Positions 1-13,329 of a DNA stretch of 64,000 bases are shown here, in pieces. The notes under the pieces are model-generated. The model made no database searches. It had not been told where the DNA came from and worked only from the letters and a program-made list of their open reading frames with translations. The first letter of the stretch is position 1, and the number at the start of each line of letters is the position of its first letter. The translations under genes were made by a program, and so were the position numbers. The DNA comes from Paragordius varius (lineage: Eukaryota > Nematomorpha), in contig OZ176056.1 in assembly GCA_964247055.1 (NCBI GenBank), positions 6,634,001 to 6,698,000 on the forward strand. The letters run 5' to 3'.

Positions 1-977
1 GTTGGTTGTTTATTTTATTATAATATTCAACCCTTCCTGTAACTATATTTCAGTTTTTAGAATCCATATAAAATTTATTATTTAGTTTTGACGACTTTAT
101 GCTTAAGCATCTGGATACTAGAAGATTTTTGTGATTATCTTATACAAATGTAAATGGTTATGACTGAATGACGCGCCACAATATAAAAGAGAGGAATATT
201 TGCGCAGATAATCCAGCAATTTTAAATATATCAAACATTGAAATAATCAAGTTTTGGTATTAATGCCGTATTATTTTAATGTTATGCCCCATCATAAGTT
301 AAATGCCCATTTAAAAAGAATTCCACTATATTCTGAAAAAGACAACAAAACTAGGGAATAAATTTCGATATGATAATGCAATAAGATAAATGTTAAAAAT
401 TTTCTTTTTTCCAAGTTATAGGCAGTTATACTCAAGCCGCGGTCTTAAAGTTTTTTATGGCCCTAAAATATTATTTTTATGATGTACTTATTTGGATAAA
501 TATCTGCACATGTGTTCAAGAGTTATAAAATATTTACGGGTATTATATGTTGCAAGGACCTCAACTTTTAGCTAGTTACTTGTGCCATAAAAAATGTTTT
601 GTATGATTAGAAATAATGAAAAAAATGCCGAAATTGGTTCATATACGGCTTAATAAATAAATTTATTATAAAAATCCCAAAAGTAATCTCATAACGTTTG
701 TTTTGCATCTATGATTAAATTTATATTGTACATCTTCTATTAATCAAACCTCAGCGACCAAAACTTCTTTAACTCTATACCCTAAATTCTTACAGTCAAC
801 AATGTAAGGGCCAATCCACTCCTGGGTATAAACATGCAGTCATTAAAAACATAAACTTTGGGAATAGTTTTATTTTTTTGATTTTTTGATAGCAGATTAT
901 AAAAAATCGAATTTATAACTAATCAACTCATCCATACTTGTGGAGCTTTTTCAATAGCTTTAAACTAAATTTATAAA
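1..977. other. No gene recognised
   Basis: AT-rich sequence with no supported exon or element. A short minus-strand open stretch near 760-830 (reading roughly as EWIGPYIVDCKNLGYRV) was seen, but it has no convincing splice sites or family match. Confidence 0.4.
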
Positions 978-1057
978 CGAGTGTTAAAGCCTTCACATGT
1001 CCGGATACAATTTAAGTCCTTACCCTTTAATAAAAAAGGAAAAAAGAGACTCTAAAC
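978..1057 (+). repeat. 5'-truncated copy of a tRNA-derived SINE
   Basis: This stretch is nearly identical to the 3' half of the complete SINE at 19993-20172, from GAGTGTTAAAGC to the end GAGACTCTAAAC. The tRNA-like 5' half is missing. A 5'-truncated copy that shares the exact 3' end is what target-primed retroposition by a LINE produces. No target duplication was found around it. Confidence 0.75.
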
Positions 1058-1124
1058 TGTATATTTATATTTATATTTTATAATCAAAGTACAACCATAC
1101 TAAGCTTTAAAATAATAATAATAC

Positions 1125-2697
1125 TTTGAGAGAAGTTAGCATATGTGGGTATGTTTGATTCTGCAGAATTATGTGTAAGGTTGGCCACATGATATATGGA
1201 TCCAGCTTCACGGAGTTTTCTTCTTTGTTTCTCTTCAACTATCCGTTTCTATATGATTATAACGGAAATCGATAGTCAGAAAAATAAAATTAATTCTTTC
1301 AGAATTATTGGGATGATGTCAAGTAATTGAATTGGCTTACAAAAATTGGATATTAGATAATAAGGGACATTTGTTTGAAAATAAAAATTGTCCTATCTTA
1401 GGATCGAATTGGAATAAATGCACACATGCAATTCCAGACAATGGTAGTTAATGATAGATATTTTAGGTTTTTTGAAATCTTCTTAGATTTATGTATTATA
1501 TACATGTAACATTATTACTAAAATATAGGTATTTGTAGAGCCATGTAATTATAAATACATACATACAATAAATAAAAATTTATATTTATATACATAGGCA
1601 AATATATATTATATACATTATCGATTTTTTAATAAGATGATGATGGTTTTAGATACAATTTTATGCGTTACTAATAAATAAATTTTATCATTATAGTGTT
1701 AAGAATACTAGGATACAATCAGTATTTTACTAGGGTGTTTTTAGAATAAATCATTGCTAAATATTTCAGTAAAGCCGTATTTATCTGTTTAAAAATCCTT
1801 TAAATTGGGCAACAGAAAATAAAATAAATTTTAGGTGCCAGTATGAGTGTTTATATTTCGTTATACTTGTTATGTAAGATTAGTTGACCGTTTTAAAACA
1901 ATCGGGCTGGATGCTTAAATATGCGGTCACTTGTGTTAACTCTAATGAAACAAACATCACCAAATTTATAAAATTTCTAACTTTTATGTAACAAATAATT
2001 TAACATATTTATAGAAAATTATATTATTTTCGTAGAAAAAATTGGTGTAGATATGATTATTTTATATATTATTATGGATCATTTTAAAGTGTATTAAATA
2101 TATTTTTTGGATAAAAAGCATCACGGTCGAATCCGCATAGCAAATCAGGTCTGGTCCCACTCTATATAATGTCCGATGCGGAGTTTTTACAAAATATTTA
2201 TAATTATCTGTCTAGTTGCTTATAGGATTATTCTGCTAATTTTTTCTAGAGTTAATATTTTGACACCATCGAATTTATTAAATGCAATTTTATTTGAATG
2301 TTACGCTATTTATATAAAAAAATTTTAATTCAGTTTTAACCCAATTATCATTTTTTCATTTGCATCAAAATATGTAAGTAAGAAAGAAAGCAAATTTAAA
2401 TATGATAAAAGTATGCATTTTGTCCAATCAAACAAAACATTTGTAAAATACCTGAATCTCAAGAGCGGTTAATTGCTTGTCGTTGCCGTCAAAAGAGGTT
2501 TTTATAACCTTTTTATTATCGTTAAGATTATTTTGTGAATTAGGTTTCGCGTGAATATCTTTCCCTATTATGAAAGGGTTAGTAGCAAGTTTTTCAGAAT
2601 ATTTTTGTAATTTATCAGGTTGATTTTTAGAATTTATCACAGATTTTCTTGGTGGAATATTAGGAGGGTTATCTGAAGTTCCAGCAGCATGCATCAT
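1125..2697 (-). CDS. Unrecognised gene, two candidate exons (partial)
   Basis: Exon 1 runs from an ATG at 2697 down to 2452 (82 codons) and ends at a good donor, CAG followed by GTATTT. A stop lies just upstream in the same frame, so this is probably the first coding exon. It begins MMHAAGTSDNPPNIPPRK and is polar and rich in Asn and Lys. A second coding-like segment, 1248-1125, follows an AG acceptor in the same phase, begins KRIVEEKQRRKLREAG and looks helical or coiled. It can end at a GTATTA donor in phase 1. No later exon was found, so the gene probably continues past the left edge. The basic, charged helix suggests an intracellular protein. I do not recognise the family. Joining the two exons is inference from phase and splice sites. 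Confidence 0.4.
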
Positions 2698-4092
2698 AAG
2701 GTTTAGTGTCCCCAAGGATGTTTAACTAAAAGTTTGTATAAGCAATTATATTGTGGGGAGGAATTGCAAATTATATTTTTATTTTTCGCAAACATATAAG
2801 ATTCAATTATATTTTTTAATTTCAAGATAATGCTATATTCCTTCATTATATGCATCAAATAATAATAATATATTGATAAATGTAGGAGACAAAAAAATCA
2901 ACAGTTTTATCGTGAATGAAGGTATAGTTTTATTTATAAGATGATATTTTGATAACCTCATTTAGTTGATTACTATAGGAATCATATAACTATTTTAGCA
3001 AATATATATATAGCATATTTTTATTATCAGTCAACTTTGTGATCATTGCATCGCAGATATTTACCAAAAAGGCAGAATATATATTAAATTTTTGTAACCG
3101 AAACAACTGTTTTTTCACTATGTTTAGGAATTTTTAAGGCCCTTAAAAATTTGTAAATATTTTTTAATCGTTATTTTCTTATAATTTGAAATTTTGTTAA
3201 ATGAATAGGAAACTATGTTAAACCTCATATAAAATACATTAGTTTTGACCATAATTTGTTTTTTTCAACATAAATATGGTTTTCTCATTTATAGATTATT
3301 TATTTCTTAAAAGTTGCATTTAGAGTGTTTAAAGAACTATTATCTTAGATGTGCCTAAAAGGTTATAGAATGCATATTTTAGGTTGATCCAAGGTTTTAT
3401 TGGATTTTAAAACGTTATAAAGTGGTCAAATACCCCAAAAGTTAATGAAATGTTAATCATGTGTCAAAATCATAATCCATATATCAGAATAATACTGATT
3501 TATCATATATACGCGATTACCCCTTGTCATATGTGATATTTCTGTGTTTAAAACTTTTTATATCTTAAAAAGGACTCTTCATTTATGAGATTAAAATTAG
3601 TACCGCGTTTGTTATTGATGTAATAACAAAAATAAACCCCCAAAAATATGTTCTGCATATTACGAAATTTGATTCAAGTTCAATTTTTATGAGACGGGTA
3701 CTATATGCCCATTTTAAATGTAAAAACTAATTAAATCATATAAAAATCTTTAAAATTAAACTAGCTTGACACATGACTTAGTAAAACAAAAAATAAATTT
3801 ACCACTTGACTAACTGGAATAATTTGTGTGATCATAGTGCAATATAAGTAAATTTTATCATAATTTCCCACGTATATTGTTGATAAAAAATTAATTGATA
3901 TCAATCATTTGAGAATAAAAATTGGACAAAATATTTATTATGAATTACCTGTAAAACAAGCTCTCCCTCCTTAATATATATTATTTTTATTTTATTCGTA
4001 TAAGGTTAACATGGTGCATACTGCTTAATACGCTAGTTAGATTTAAATGCTAGAAACGCAAAAATCAATAATTTAGAAAAGTAATCCATTCA

Positions 4093-4096
<4 letters not shown>
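2698..4096. other. No gene recognised
   Basis: AT-rich DNA. No exon, RNA gene or named repeat could be supported on either strand. Confidence 0.4.
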
Positions 4097-4129
<33 letters not shown>

Positions 4130-4136
4130 AGGTACA
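4097..4136. repeat. (AT)n microsatellite
   Basis: Pure AT dinucleotides passing into a short GTAT stretch. Similar AT runs occur near 20972-21007, 25306-25333, 34157-34188, 39547-39571, 47094-47116, 48450-48470 and 51766-51796, often at the edges of the repeat families below. Confidence 0.9.
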
Positions 4137-4804
4137 GGTAAAATGTTTATGAATAAAACAATTAAAATGAAATATTTTAACCCATTAGGCTAATTACTTT
4201 TTTTTGTTTTTAGCTCGTATTATTTCATATAAATTCTATTTTGTTTTATTCAAAATGTATGATTAGATTAGCTTCCAAAAAACCAATATATCGATATTCC
4301 AATTAGGTGTTGTGCCTTTCAGGAGTTACTTTTGTTGTAATAACACCAAAGAGGTGTAGTTGTTTATTAAATTTATGGCTAGCTATACAGATACCTATTT
4401 TGTAGTGTTGACCTTGAACTTAGACAATATTTTTATTATCTTAACCAAGTAGGAAAAGAAAGTAAGAAGTATGTACATCTTGACAATGGATAAAATTATC
4501 ATATCTTAAGATGATGTATAGTTTTTCATTGACGTATTTGACGTGTTAAATTATCCTTTCATTACTTTTGTAGCAACAATATTATTTTTTATTCATTAGT
4601 TTCTGTTATTTTGTTTTGTATGGATAATCTTGGCTTAGTTTAACTAAAGATTAGGTAATAATTAATTTGGATTTATAGCCTTAAAATTTATAAAAGACAA
4701 GCTAAGTTTTGTATTTATCAATGTAAAACCGTTAAAGCGGTTTTTATAAAATATTAATATTTATTGTAGAATATAATTCATTTTCGACGCGAAATATTAT
4801 ATAT

Positions 4805-6640
4805 TATATGAAAATTTATTTAAAAACGTGTCATATAAAAAATAAATAAAAATTGCGTACGGCTTCGGACACTATAAAGGATGTCCGTCCTCAGCTTTAA
4901 AAAATATTCTTTATATACAATTTTTAATAACATTTATTGTTGTTTTTTCATACTAAAAAAATAAATTTAAACCTTTTGCCACTGAGAGGGGCTAAATCCA
5001 TGTCGAACAAAAATCTATTGAATTTACAAGACATATACTAAAACTAATGGATAAAAAACCAAAAACAAAAAAAATTAAAAGGGAACAATAACTTTGAACT
5101 AAAACTAAAGAGTCCATATTGGATCAATCATCAAGAATGACTTTCCATATATTCATCTTTTGTCCTTGCTCTCGTTTAAAGTTGTTTCCCCTGAGAATCT
5201 CTAATGATTCTCGTGTAAGTCTTTGATAATTATTGAAAATCGTAATGCAACTAACATTGTCATATGGTTTTCCTTTCAACAAGGTTCTACGATACAACTT
5301 TTAAAATTCTCATTTTATAAAATATACTTGTTTTCATTAGGGCGTGTTTCAACTTCTTGCGGTTTGGCCAATATACTGCAACACTCACTTGGAATTTTAT
5401 ACACCCCTGGATAATGTAATTTGGATTTATTAATATTTGATAAAAAAGTTTTTAATTTTAGACCTGGTTTAAGCCCCACCCCAATGTCAAATTGCTTTAA
5501 AATGTGAGCCGATCCGTGATATTTTTAACATAATATAAAACTTATAATTTTTGGCATTTTCTTTGGTGTTATTTAGTGATAAAATTGCTTGATTATAATC
5601 GTTTGCAGAACATCCATTTTTAAAAAGGTTACAACTACATCTGTTATGTTAAAATTTATTTGCATTATCTGTTACTTTAAGCTTGCGAAGAATTTAATTT
5701 TTAAAACAATCCTTTTCTGTAGAGAGTTATGGTAAGAATATTTATGTATGTATTGGAATGAGTGGGTATTTGATAAAAACTGCATGACGATATTGTGTTA
5801 TTCCGGCTAACTAAAACATCTAAAAATAATAAATATCGGTTATCCTAAATTCGACAGTTAACCAAGGGTTAAAAGGATTGGAAGTTATATAATTTCAAAA
5901 CAGATCAGTTCTCGTATGATGATAAACAAATCGTCTGCATACCGGGCATAAAATTTTGGTTTAAAAAAATAATTTACTATAAATTGATTTTCAAATGATA
6001 AAACGATCAGCTAGAATAGGGAAATCGGGGAACCCATCGGTAAATCGTCCTTAACTTATAATTTAAATGTAGAAAACAACAATAAATATTTTTAAAAATT
6101 GTATATAAAGAACAACTATTTTCTCCACATTTATATTTTTTTCGCTAAGGACGGACATCCTGTACAGTGTCCGAAACCGTGCGCAATTTTTATTTATTTT
6201 TTATATGACAAGTTTTTAAATAATTCGTATAGAGTTTTAATATATATAATACCATAAAATGTATTTCGCGGTTTAGATTCCCTCTTTAAATACATTTGAA
6301 TATAAGACAGAGTCTTTTGTAATTTAAAAAGATTTGTGATTAAATATTTAGCGGATATTGACTATTGTTTTGTTTTAGTTAATTTTTTCATGATCAAATA
6401 ATAAATCTAGTTTTTTACCGCTTTTGGCACAAGAATAATATTTGTCCATAAACATTCTATGTTCCTATGAGGTGTTACTACATAATTTTTCATAAAGTTT
6501 ATTATCTAAAAATAAGTTAGAATCAATTATTTTAACCAGATTGCTCTCATAGTCGATTTCTGACTTGATATCAAAAACTTAATATTGTACTAACTGTCAT
6601 AAGGATGAACTCAAGGAAAAGCATAATAATTAAACTTTAA
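4805..6640 (-). mobile_element. Decayed Penelope-like retroelement with inverted repeats
   Basis: Read on the minus strand, 6060-5850 gives MGSPIS then KFYARYADDLFIII, the conserved reverse-transcriptase core of Penelope-like elements. Further on, near 5420-5330, comes GVYKIPSECC, the start of a GIY-YIG endonuclease, which is the usual C-terminal domain of this class. Near 5220-5090 is SLTRESLEILRGNN, similar to the usual tail after that domain. Frames change and stops intervene, so it is dead. Arms of about 160 bp at 4805-4960 and 6075-6235 are inverted copies of each other (both carry GGATGTCCGTCC and CGGACAC). More Penelope-like sequence (reading DKYYSCAKSGKKLDLLFDHE) lies outside the right arm at about 6300-6640. 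Confidence 0.75.
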
Positions 6641-7729
6641 TAAGCATATATTTTACGATCCGATGTGAAAAACAAAATTTCTATTATATTAGGTGATAAA
6701 AAGAAATGTAAGCTATTAACAGAATTCAGCCAGATTAAAGTATATTATTTATAAACTTTGCTTTATATATATGTATCAAAAGTGTGAATGTTAGTTAAGA
6801 AAATTTTCCGACCACAGAGTTGAATTCATTGTTGAATCCAAACATACAATCATTTTAAATGGCATATCAAGAAAGAGGATTATTTTAATTAATGATAAAC
6901 AAAAAAAAATGTGTTTCTTTTAGGAACTGTTTCGAAAATCACTCCTCGGAGTATCAATGGTGATTCTCTTTTGATTTTCCATGTTCTACTCCTTTTTTTA
7001 TATTTTATGTAATTGGGGCTAACAGAAACTGTGTTTGATGCCTTCTTATGGGATATGTAAGTGACCATGATTGAATATAAGTTTTGTTTACCGCAAATCG
7101 CTTCATACAATGATAATATATAGTATACCTTTAGCGTCTCTCTTTTCCAACTAATTAAAGGCAAGGACTGATATTGTATCATGACTTGTGAAAGTTTAAC
7201 ACTGGCCTCCCTGGACTGACTGTAATGATGATACAAATTGCTTAGTTTCGGCGTTTAAAAACTCTATAATAACACACACAGAGTAAGAGTCCGGCATCTC
7301 ACCTATTATACCTAATGCTCCATACCCATTTACTAAATATATAAAAATGTCCTATTACTGTCTAAAAACCATAAAGAATATCAATTTTTATGATCCAATT
7401 TTATTTAAATGGCATCATTTTATTAAAAATTAGCTTTTCACGAAGCTCCATTTTTTTGTGCTGATAAAAAAAGGTGTTAGATCACAAATGGATCAAAATT
7501 ATCCCTAAAATAAATGCGCCTTTTGCAAAATATGCCAACATGACTTTGAGACTTGTTTTTTTAAAAAATATATTTCACAAAGTGATACGCCTAATTTAAT
7601 AAATATTTTACGACAAATGCTCATAAGTCTCATGAAAAAAAAATATTTTTGAGGTAATGGAGATAAAAAAATAATAAAAAACATTAAAGGAAAGAAGGAC
7701 ATTATACAAATTCCCCAGTATTGTGTTTA
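6641..7729. other. No recognised gene; one 115-codon open frame
   Basis: On the minus strand 7236-6889 is open for about 115 codons, which is long for DNA this AT-rich. It contains SWKRETLKVYYILSLYEAIC and RSRTWKIKRESPLILRG and ends in a stop. Its codons look more balanced than those of neighbouring random frames. No family was recognised, and no start or splice context decides its boundaries. It could be a terminal exon, a transposon remnant or chance. The rest of the stretch shows nothing. Confidence 0.25.
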
Positions 7730-9986
7730 ACTGAACTCGTATGGCTTCTTAAATTTTTTGAAAATTAGCTCCAAAACCACGCCATTTTGGCGTCTCAGTT
7801 TAAACCTAGACCTTTACCAGGAAAAAGCGCTGAGTTACATTTTTCGCCTTTATAGAGCAAATATTTGGAATCATCTTTGATACCATCGTCTCATAGATTA
7901 TTTGAAAAAATAATAAAACACTAATCTTTATATGATGGCGCTGGATAAAGGCATAACGGCTAATACGCCTGACCTTTTTTACCTAGTACGGGTAATATTT
8001 ACATTTAATATTATGGCTTCATAAATTTTTCATAAATTAGCTCCAAAACAACGCAATTTCTATATAGTGGCGCAGTTTTTGGCAGGTAGAGAAAAGCGCT
8101 GGGCAAAATTTTTGCTTTTATATGAGGAATATCTGGAATCATCATAGATTCTATATGTCCTATTAGATTCATAGGTTTTCTGATATTTGGCTCCAAAGGC
8201 ATGCTATATCGATATTGTGGCGCAGTTTCGGGTAGCCCCCTAACTAGAAGCGAAACAAAAAATCGCATGATTAAATTTTTTCCTTAATTTTGATAATACC
8301 TGGAATCATGATTGATTCCATATGCTCTCGTGGGATTTTCGAATGCCTCAAAATTAAAAAGTCATTCTATAGTGGCACATTTTTTAGGGGCAAATTAAGG
8401 GGTAATTTACTAAAACCGCTCTACTTAAATTTTTTCCTTTTTATGGATAATATTTCATGTCCTTATTGAAATCATATGGTTTGATAAGTTTTAATTTACC
8501 TTCAAAGTCACGCTGTATCGATATGGTGGCGCAGTTTCGGGTAGCCCCCTAACTAGAAGCGAAACAAAAAATCGCTTGATTAAATTTTTTTTCTTAATTT
8601 CGATAATACCTGGAATCATGATTGATTCCATATGCTCTCGAGGGATTTTCGAAAAATTGCCTCAAAATTAAAAAGTCATTCTATAGTGGCACATTTTTCA
8701 GGGCAAGGGCAAATTAAGGGATAATTTACTAAAACCGCTCTACTTAATTTTTTTCCTTTTTATGGATAATATTTCATGTCCTTATTGAAATCATATGGTT
8801 TAATAAGTTTTAATTTACCTTCAAAGTCACGCTGTATCGACATGGTGGCGCAGTTGTTGGCGGGTAGCCCCCTACCCAGAGGCCAATGTAAAATAGATGT
8901 CCGAAAAAAACTTTGTATTTATAGGATACTTGGAATCATCGTTCATTCCTTATTTTCTTAATATTTTTGGAAGAATGGCTTTAAAACTAAATAATAGTTT
9001 AATGATTTTGCAATTTTAGGGCGTAAAGGGCCTAATTAACGGCTAAAACCGCTCGTCTTAAATTTTTGCCTATGTACGGGTAATAATATTTCAGGCCCTT
9101 ATTAAACTTATGTGGCCTGCTCCTAAACAAGGCAACGATATGGTGAGGCAGTTTAGGTCCTGTAGTTCCCTACCCAGAGGCTAATAAAAGAACCCTTGAT
9201 TAAATTTTTGCCCTTTTAAGGAAAATACCACATGATTGATTCCATATGCTCTCATTAGTTTTTGGAAAAATAGCCCCAATATCAAAAAATCATTCTATGG
9301 TGGCACATTTTTCAGGGCGTAAAGGGCCTAATAACGTCTAATTTAAAAAAACCGTACGACCTAAATTTTTGCCTTTACGGGTAAAATAATAAGCACCTAT
9401 TGAACTGTTATGGCCTGATAGGTTTTCTGAAATTTAGCCCCAAAGGCACGCTATTTCATTATGACGGGGCAGTCTTTAGCGAGTGTCACTTTACCCAGCA
9501 GCCAATATAAAAAACATACGACTAAAATTATTGCCTTTTAAGGGGGAATACCTGTAATCCTCATTGAATTTTTACGGTCTCATACCAAGGCGACATATAG
9601 ATTCAAAAAATTATTTTTGTGGACTGGTTTTTTTTGGAAAAATGGCAATTTTACGGCCGGTTAAAAAGAGGGCTTATATTAAAAAAGCGAGCCGACAATG
9701 TTCGGCGCAATCGAAAAAAGTAAATAAATGATCTCTGAAATCGAATGGTCCATCACGTTTTCCGGAAAATTGCCTCAAAGACACGATTTTACCGACTTCT
9801 GTTTTCAAAAAAACCGTTTTCTACACGGAGTTGGCCCGAAAGAACCTAATTCAAAAAAGGGCCAAGCTATTGTCGGGACATTCATTATTGATTATATTTT
9901 TTCGATATTTGGATTTATATAGGTCTACCGGTTTTTCGGGACCAGATCACAAAGTCACCATTTTCCATATAAATATATAGATTATT
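7730..9986. repeat. Degenerate tandem array, unit about 310 bp
   Basis: The phrase GTGGCGCAGTTTCGGGTAGC and relatives recur near 8217, 8526, 8843, 9145 and 9450, spaced about 300-317 bp. A second marker, TCTATAGTGGCACATTTTTC, recurs near 8368, 8683 and 9294. A closer repeat near 8070 suggests a half-unit of about 150 bp. The last 300 bp (about 9690-9986) is a distinct end segment with GATCACAAAGTCACC. A shorter reverse-oriented relative with the same end lies at 31307-32215. Open frames across the array are shadows of the repeat. Confidence 0.85.
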
Positions 9987-10189
9987 ATTTTTATCCAATC
10001 ATAATACTCTTTGCTGCATATTCTAATCGGTATTTAATAAAAAGCTTCCAATGCATACTTACTACTACTATTTTTCATCCATTTCCTTTGAGCATCTACA
10101 ATAATTCTTTTTATATCTACATTTAAATTCTCTATCCATATATCATATCCTTTTTAATATTCTGAAAATTGCTCGCAAGACTAGCAAAT

Positions 10190-11155
10190 TTGTAGAATGA
10201 TACTCACAAATTACATCACGCCTTACCTTAATCAAAGTACCACAATGGCCAAACAAAATAGCCCTTCATTCAACATCATAACAATCATCAAACCCGTAGG
10301 CTAATCACAATATATTTACTACAGCGGTTGCCCCTGCTGTCACAAGGAACACCACTTCAACATTCAAGACCCGACTTCAAATCAGCTGCCACCTTCTTTC
10401 AAGAACTGACACATGATACTGCTCGCTGCAACAAACGCAAATATTCAACCTGATCAAACAAACAAATTCATCGAACCTATTATAAAAGAGACCCATTAAA
10501 CAACCCTATAAGCCTGCTGATTCAGCCAGCCCTGACCAACAATACCCTAAAATTTCGATACAAAAACTGTCTGGCCATTTACCGCGGCAGAGGCCAGACA
10601 GCACAAAAAGATCTCTCATCCATCACATGACAGGAAACACAAAATCCATCCGAGGATAAAAAATTGGCATGCTCCATTCAAACTGACATCGGAAGTTACC
10701 ATAGCGACCATATTGATACTGGGAAAACTGGCTCTCTAAACCCCATGATTGATTCTTCGAATGCAACAAATGGCAAATGTTCTTCCCCAATAAAGGTGAT
10801 CTACCTGCTCCTATAAGACTGCATACTATCAAAATCAACTCAATAAAAAATTTCTTCCTAAGAGGCTGCCTTTGTCTCTACAAAAAAATATATTTTTTAT
10901 TTCCATACGGAACACCTCAACATCACTACAACCGAAGAGTCCGTTTATAATAACTATCGATCTCCAGCTTTGGTACTGTTTCCAAACCACAATAAATTTG
11001 ATGCCCTGTTAGGAAGGTAACAAAGGTATTTGCATTATAACAATAAAATTTTGAGTTACAAAACATATGATTATTACATATCACAAAAAATATAAAAATA
11101 AAACAATGCAAATCTCACAGAAAATTATATTAAAACATATATAAAATTTGCATAT
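10190..11155 (+). mobile_element. Probable 5' part of a decayed LINE
   Basis: This block is clearly richer in G+C than its surroundings, like the LINE remnant that resumes at 13330, and it sits directly on the other side of the Gypsy fossil. No clear protein motif was read here, so assignment to the same LINE rests on base composition and position. Confidence 0.4.
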
Positions 11156-11159
11156 GCAA

Positions 11160-13320
11160 CATCACTTCTCCCTTAAAAAAAATAATACAGTTTGAAAGAT
11201 AAAATGATGTGTTGGGTGTGTTGACGAATATAGTTTGAGAGATAATATCATGTGTTGTGTGCGTCGACGAATCATAGTTTGAAAAATAACATTCTGTGTT
11301 GTGTGTGTCGACGCGTTTGATATATGCCTAACGCCATCCTGGACCATTTCTTGATAAACTGGTCCAGTCGCACTGAAATAGTATCGGCGCTGTGGGGAAT
11401 CTGAACGGTATCCTTTTGTAACGGAAACATCCTCTTTGCGTTGAAATCGTAGAGGGTGTTGCGACTCTTTAGCCATCGGCCTGGGAAGGTAGGCGTCTTA
11501 CAGAATCTTATTAAAAGCTTGTCCGCACCAGTCTTACTTACCCATCCATCAAATGTTGAATGATGTTGAAGTCCTCCTTAGCCATTTATTGATCGTGATT
11601 CTAGAATCGCTACAGATTTTTAGCCCGTTCGCTTTCAGTGCACTGGGCGAGACATTTGCTTCCATGAATACTCCCATAACCCTTGCGCGAATGCGTCAGA
11701 GGTTTTGATTGCTGTGATCGATTAAAATTATTACCATTGCTATAATTGGTATTATCATTATATTTTTTGTGGACATGTTGGTGATATTGGCAATTGACAT
11801 TGTCATGGTTGTTGCATTTTGGACTCTATATCCACCATCCGAGTTTGGAACTCGGTGGTAGCTCCACAATTATGTTAGATTAGTTCGGATTCGCTTGGTC
11901 ACCAGATGTTAGGAAGGTAATCAAGAGTATAAATCTTTCATGGAACGTTAAAAATCCTAGAAAACTTCTTAAAGATTTTTTATCCACAGATTTTTTAAAA
12001 TCATTGATTGCTTTTACTTTATTTTTGCAAGGACTTATACCTTTATTACTTATTTCAAATCCCAGATAACTTAGTGAAGGTTCACCAATTTTTATTTTAT
12101 CTTTTCTTAATCTAAAACCTGCTAACCGATTTAAAACATTATTAAGATTTATTAAATGTTCCTGTTCAGATTTGCCAGTTACTAAAACATCATCTAAATA
12201 TTCACAACAGCCAGGACAATCTTTTATAACCTGGTCTATGACTCGTTGGTAAATTATTGGTGCTGTTGACAGTCCAAAAGGCATCCTTTTGTAGCGGGAA
12301 AATCCCTTGTGAGTTGCAATGATTAGGAGGTGTTGTAACTCTTTAGTTATGGGCATTTTTAGATAGGCATCTTTAAGATCAATATTAGTAAAAACTTGGC
12401 CTTCGCCAATCTTACTTACTAAATCATCAAACGTTGGAATGATATGAGAGTCCTCAGTCAGCTACTTGCTGATCGCAACTCTAAAATCGCTGCAAAGTCT
12501 TACCTCTCCATTCGCTTTAAGGACATCAACGGTGGGCGTGGCCCATGTCAGAGGTGTAAGGTTGGGCCAAAATATCTAACTTTTTTAATTTTAGTAATTC
12601 GTTTTCAACTTTTGCTCTTAGGGGAAACGCTCGGCGCCAAGGCCAAACTTTGGGGGAAGCATTGGGTGCTATATGAAATTTAATTTTCTCAATGTAACAA
12701 CCTAATTCCTCTTTAAATAGATTAGGGAAATTTTCAATAATTTTATCAAGTTTAAGAAAGTTAATTCGCACTTTAGGAATGTCGATGTTGAATCTCGTGA
12801 TCCAATCCAAGCCACAAATGAGCGATTTTTTCTTTCAATACACAACATTCTGCGTCCCCCAAGTTTTGCCCATTGATTTGCACTGTGACTGTTGCTACGT
12901 CCAGTAGAAGTACTATACTATTATTGTAGGCTTTTACTGGCGGTATGGGTCTAATATTTGGCTTTCCAACTTGTTTCCAGGTTTCAAAGCTGATAACACT
13001 GATGTCAGCTCCAGTGTCATAGATAAACGGTTCTGTGTTGTTTATCATTATTCTTACGGTCCATAGTGAGGTTGGAATTGCTTTTCTATAGATCTGGCGG
13101 TTGAACAAATTTTTGGCAGTGTTTTTTGATCTACATATTTTTGCGAAGTGGTGAGGTTTTCCACATTTATTGCAATTGCGGATCCAGACAGGACATTTGT
13201 TTGGTCCATGGCTACTCCCACAACGATTGCACGAATGTGTTAGGGGTTTTGCTGTTGGCTGTCGTGAACGCATGGCCTTATTATTATTGGTGTGTCGACG
13301 AATATTTGCATAAGTAACAT
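11160..13320 (-). mobile_element. Fossil Ty3/Gypsy LTR retrotransposon, broken
   Basis: On the minus strand, in order: a zinc-knuckle region with CNKCGKPHHFAKIC (about 13230-13130), an aspartic protease with DTGADISVIS (about 13020-12990), and a reverse transcriptase with KRMPFGLSTAP and YLDDVLVTG (about 12310-12170). This order and these motifs mark the Ty3/Gypsy family. A second, more decayed fragment of the same family, covering part of the same region, lies next to it at about 11330-11870. A short tandem repeat of about 57 bp (about 11200-11325) lies at one end. No clear LTR pair was seen. It is broken in several places, looks old, and is inserted in a LINE. Confidence 0.85.
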
Positions 13321-13329
13321 GCCCTTATT

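Noticed and set aside
9728-9922. Similar open frames at 9728-9922 (plus) and 31558-31274 (minus) as a conserved small protein
   Set aside because: Both lie in the shared end of the 310-bp repeat. Neither has splice or codon evidence, and the flanking non-coding repeat is equally conserved.
12444-12683. Plus-strand open frame of 79 codons
   Set aside because: It is the antisense shadow of the fossil Gypsy reverse transcriptase.
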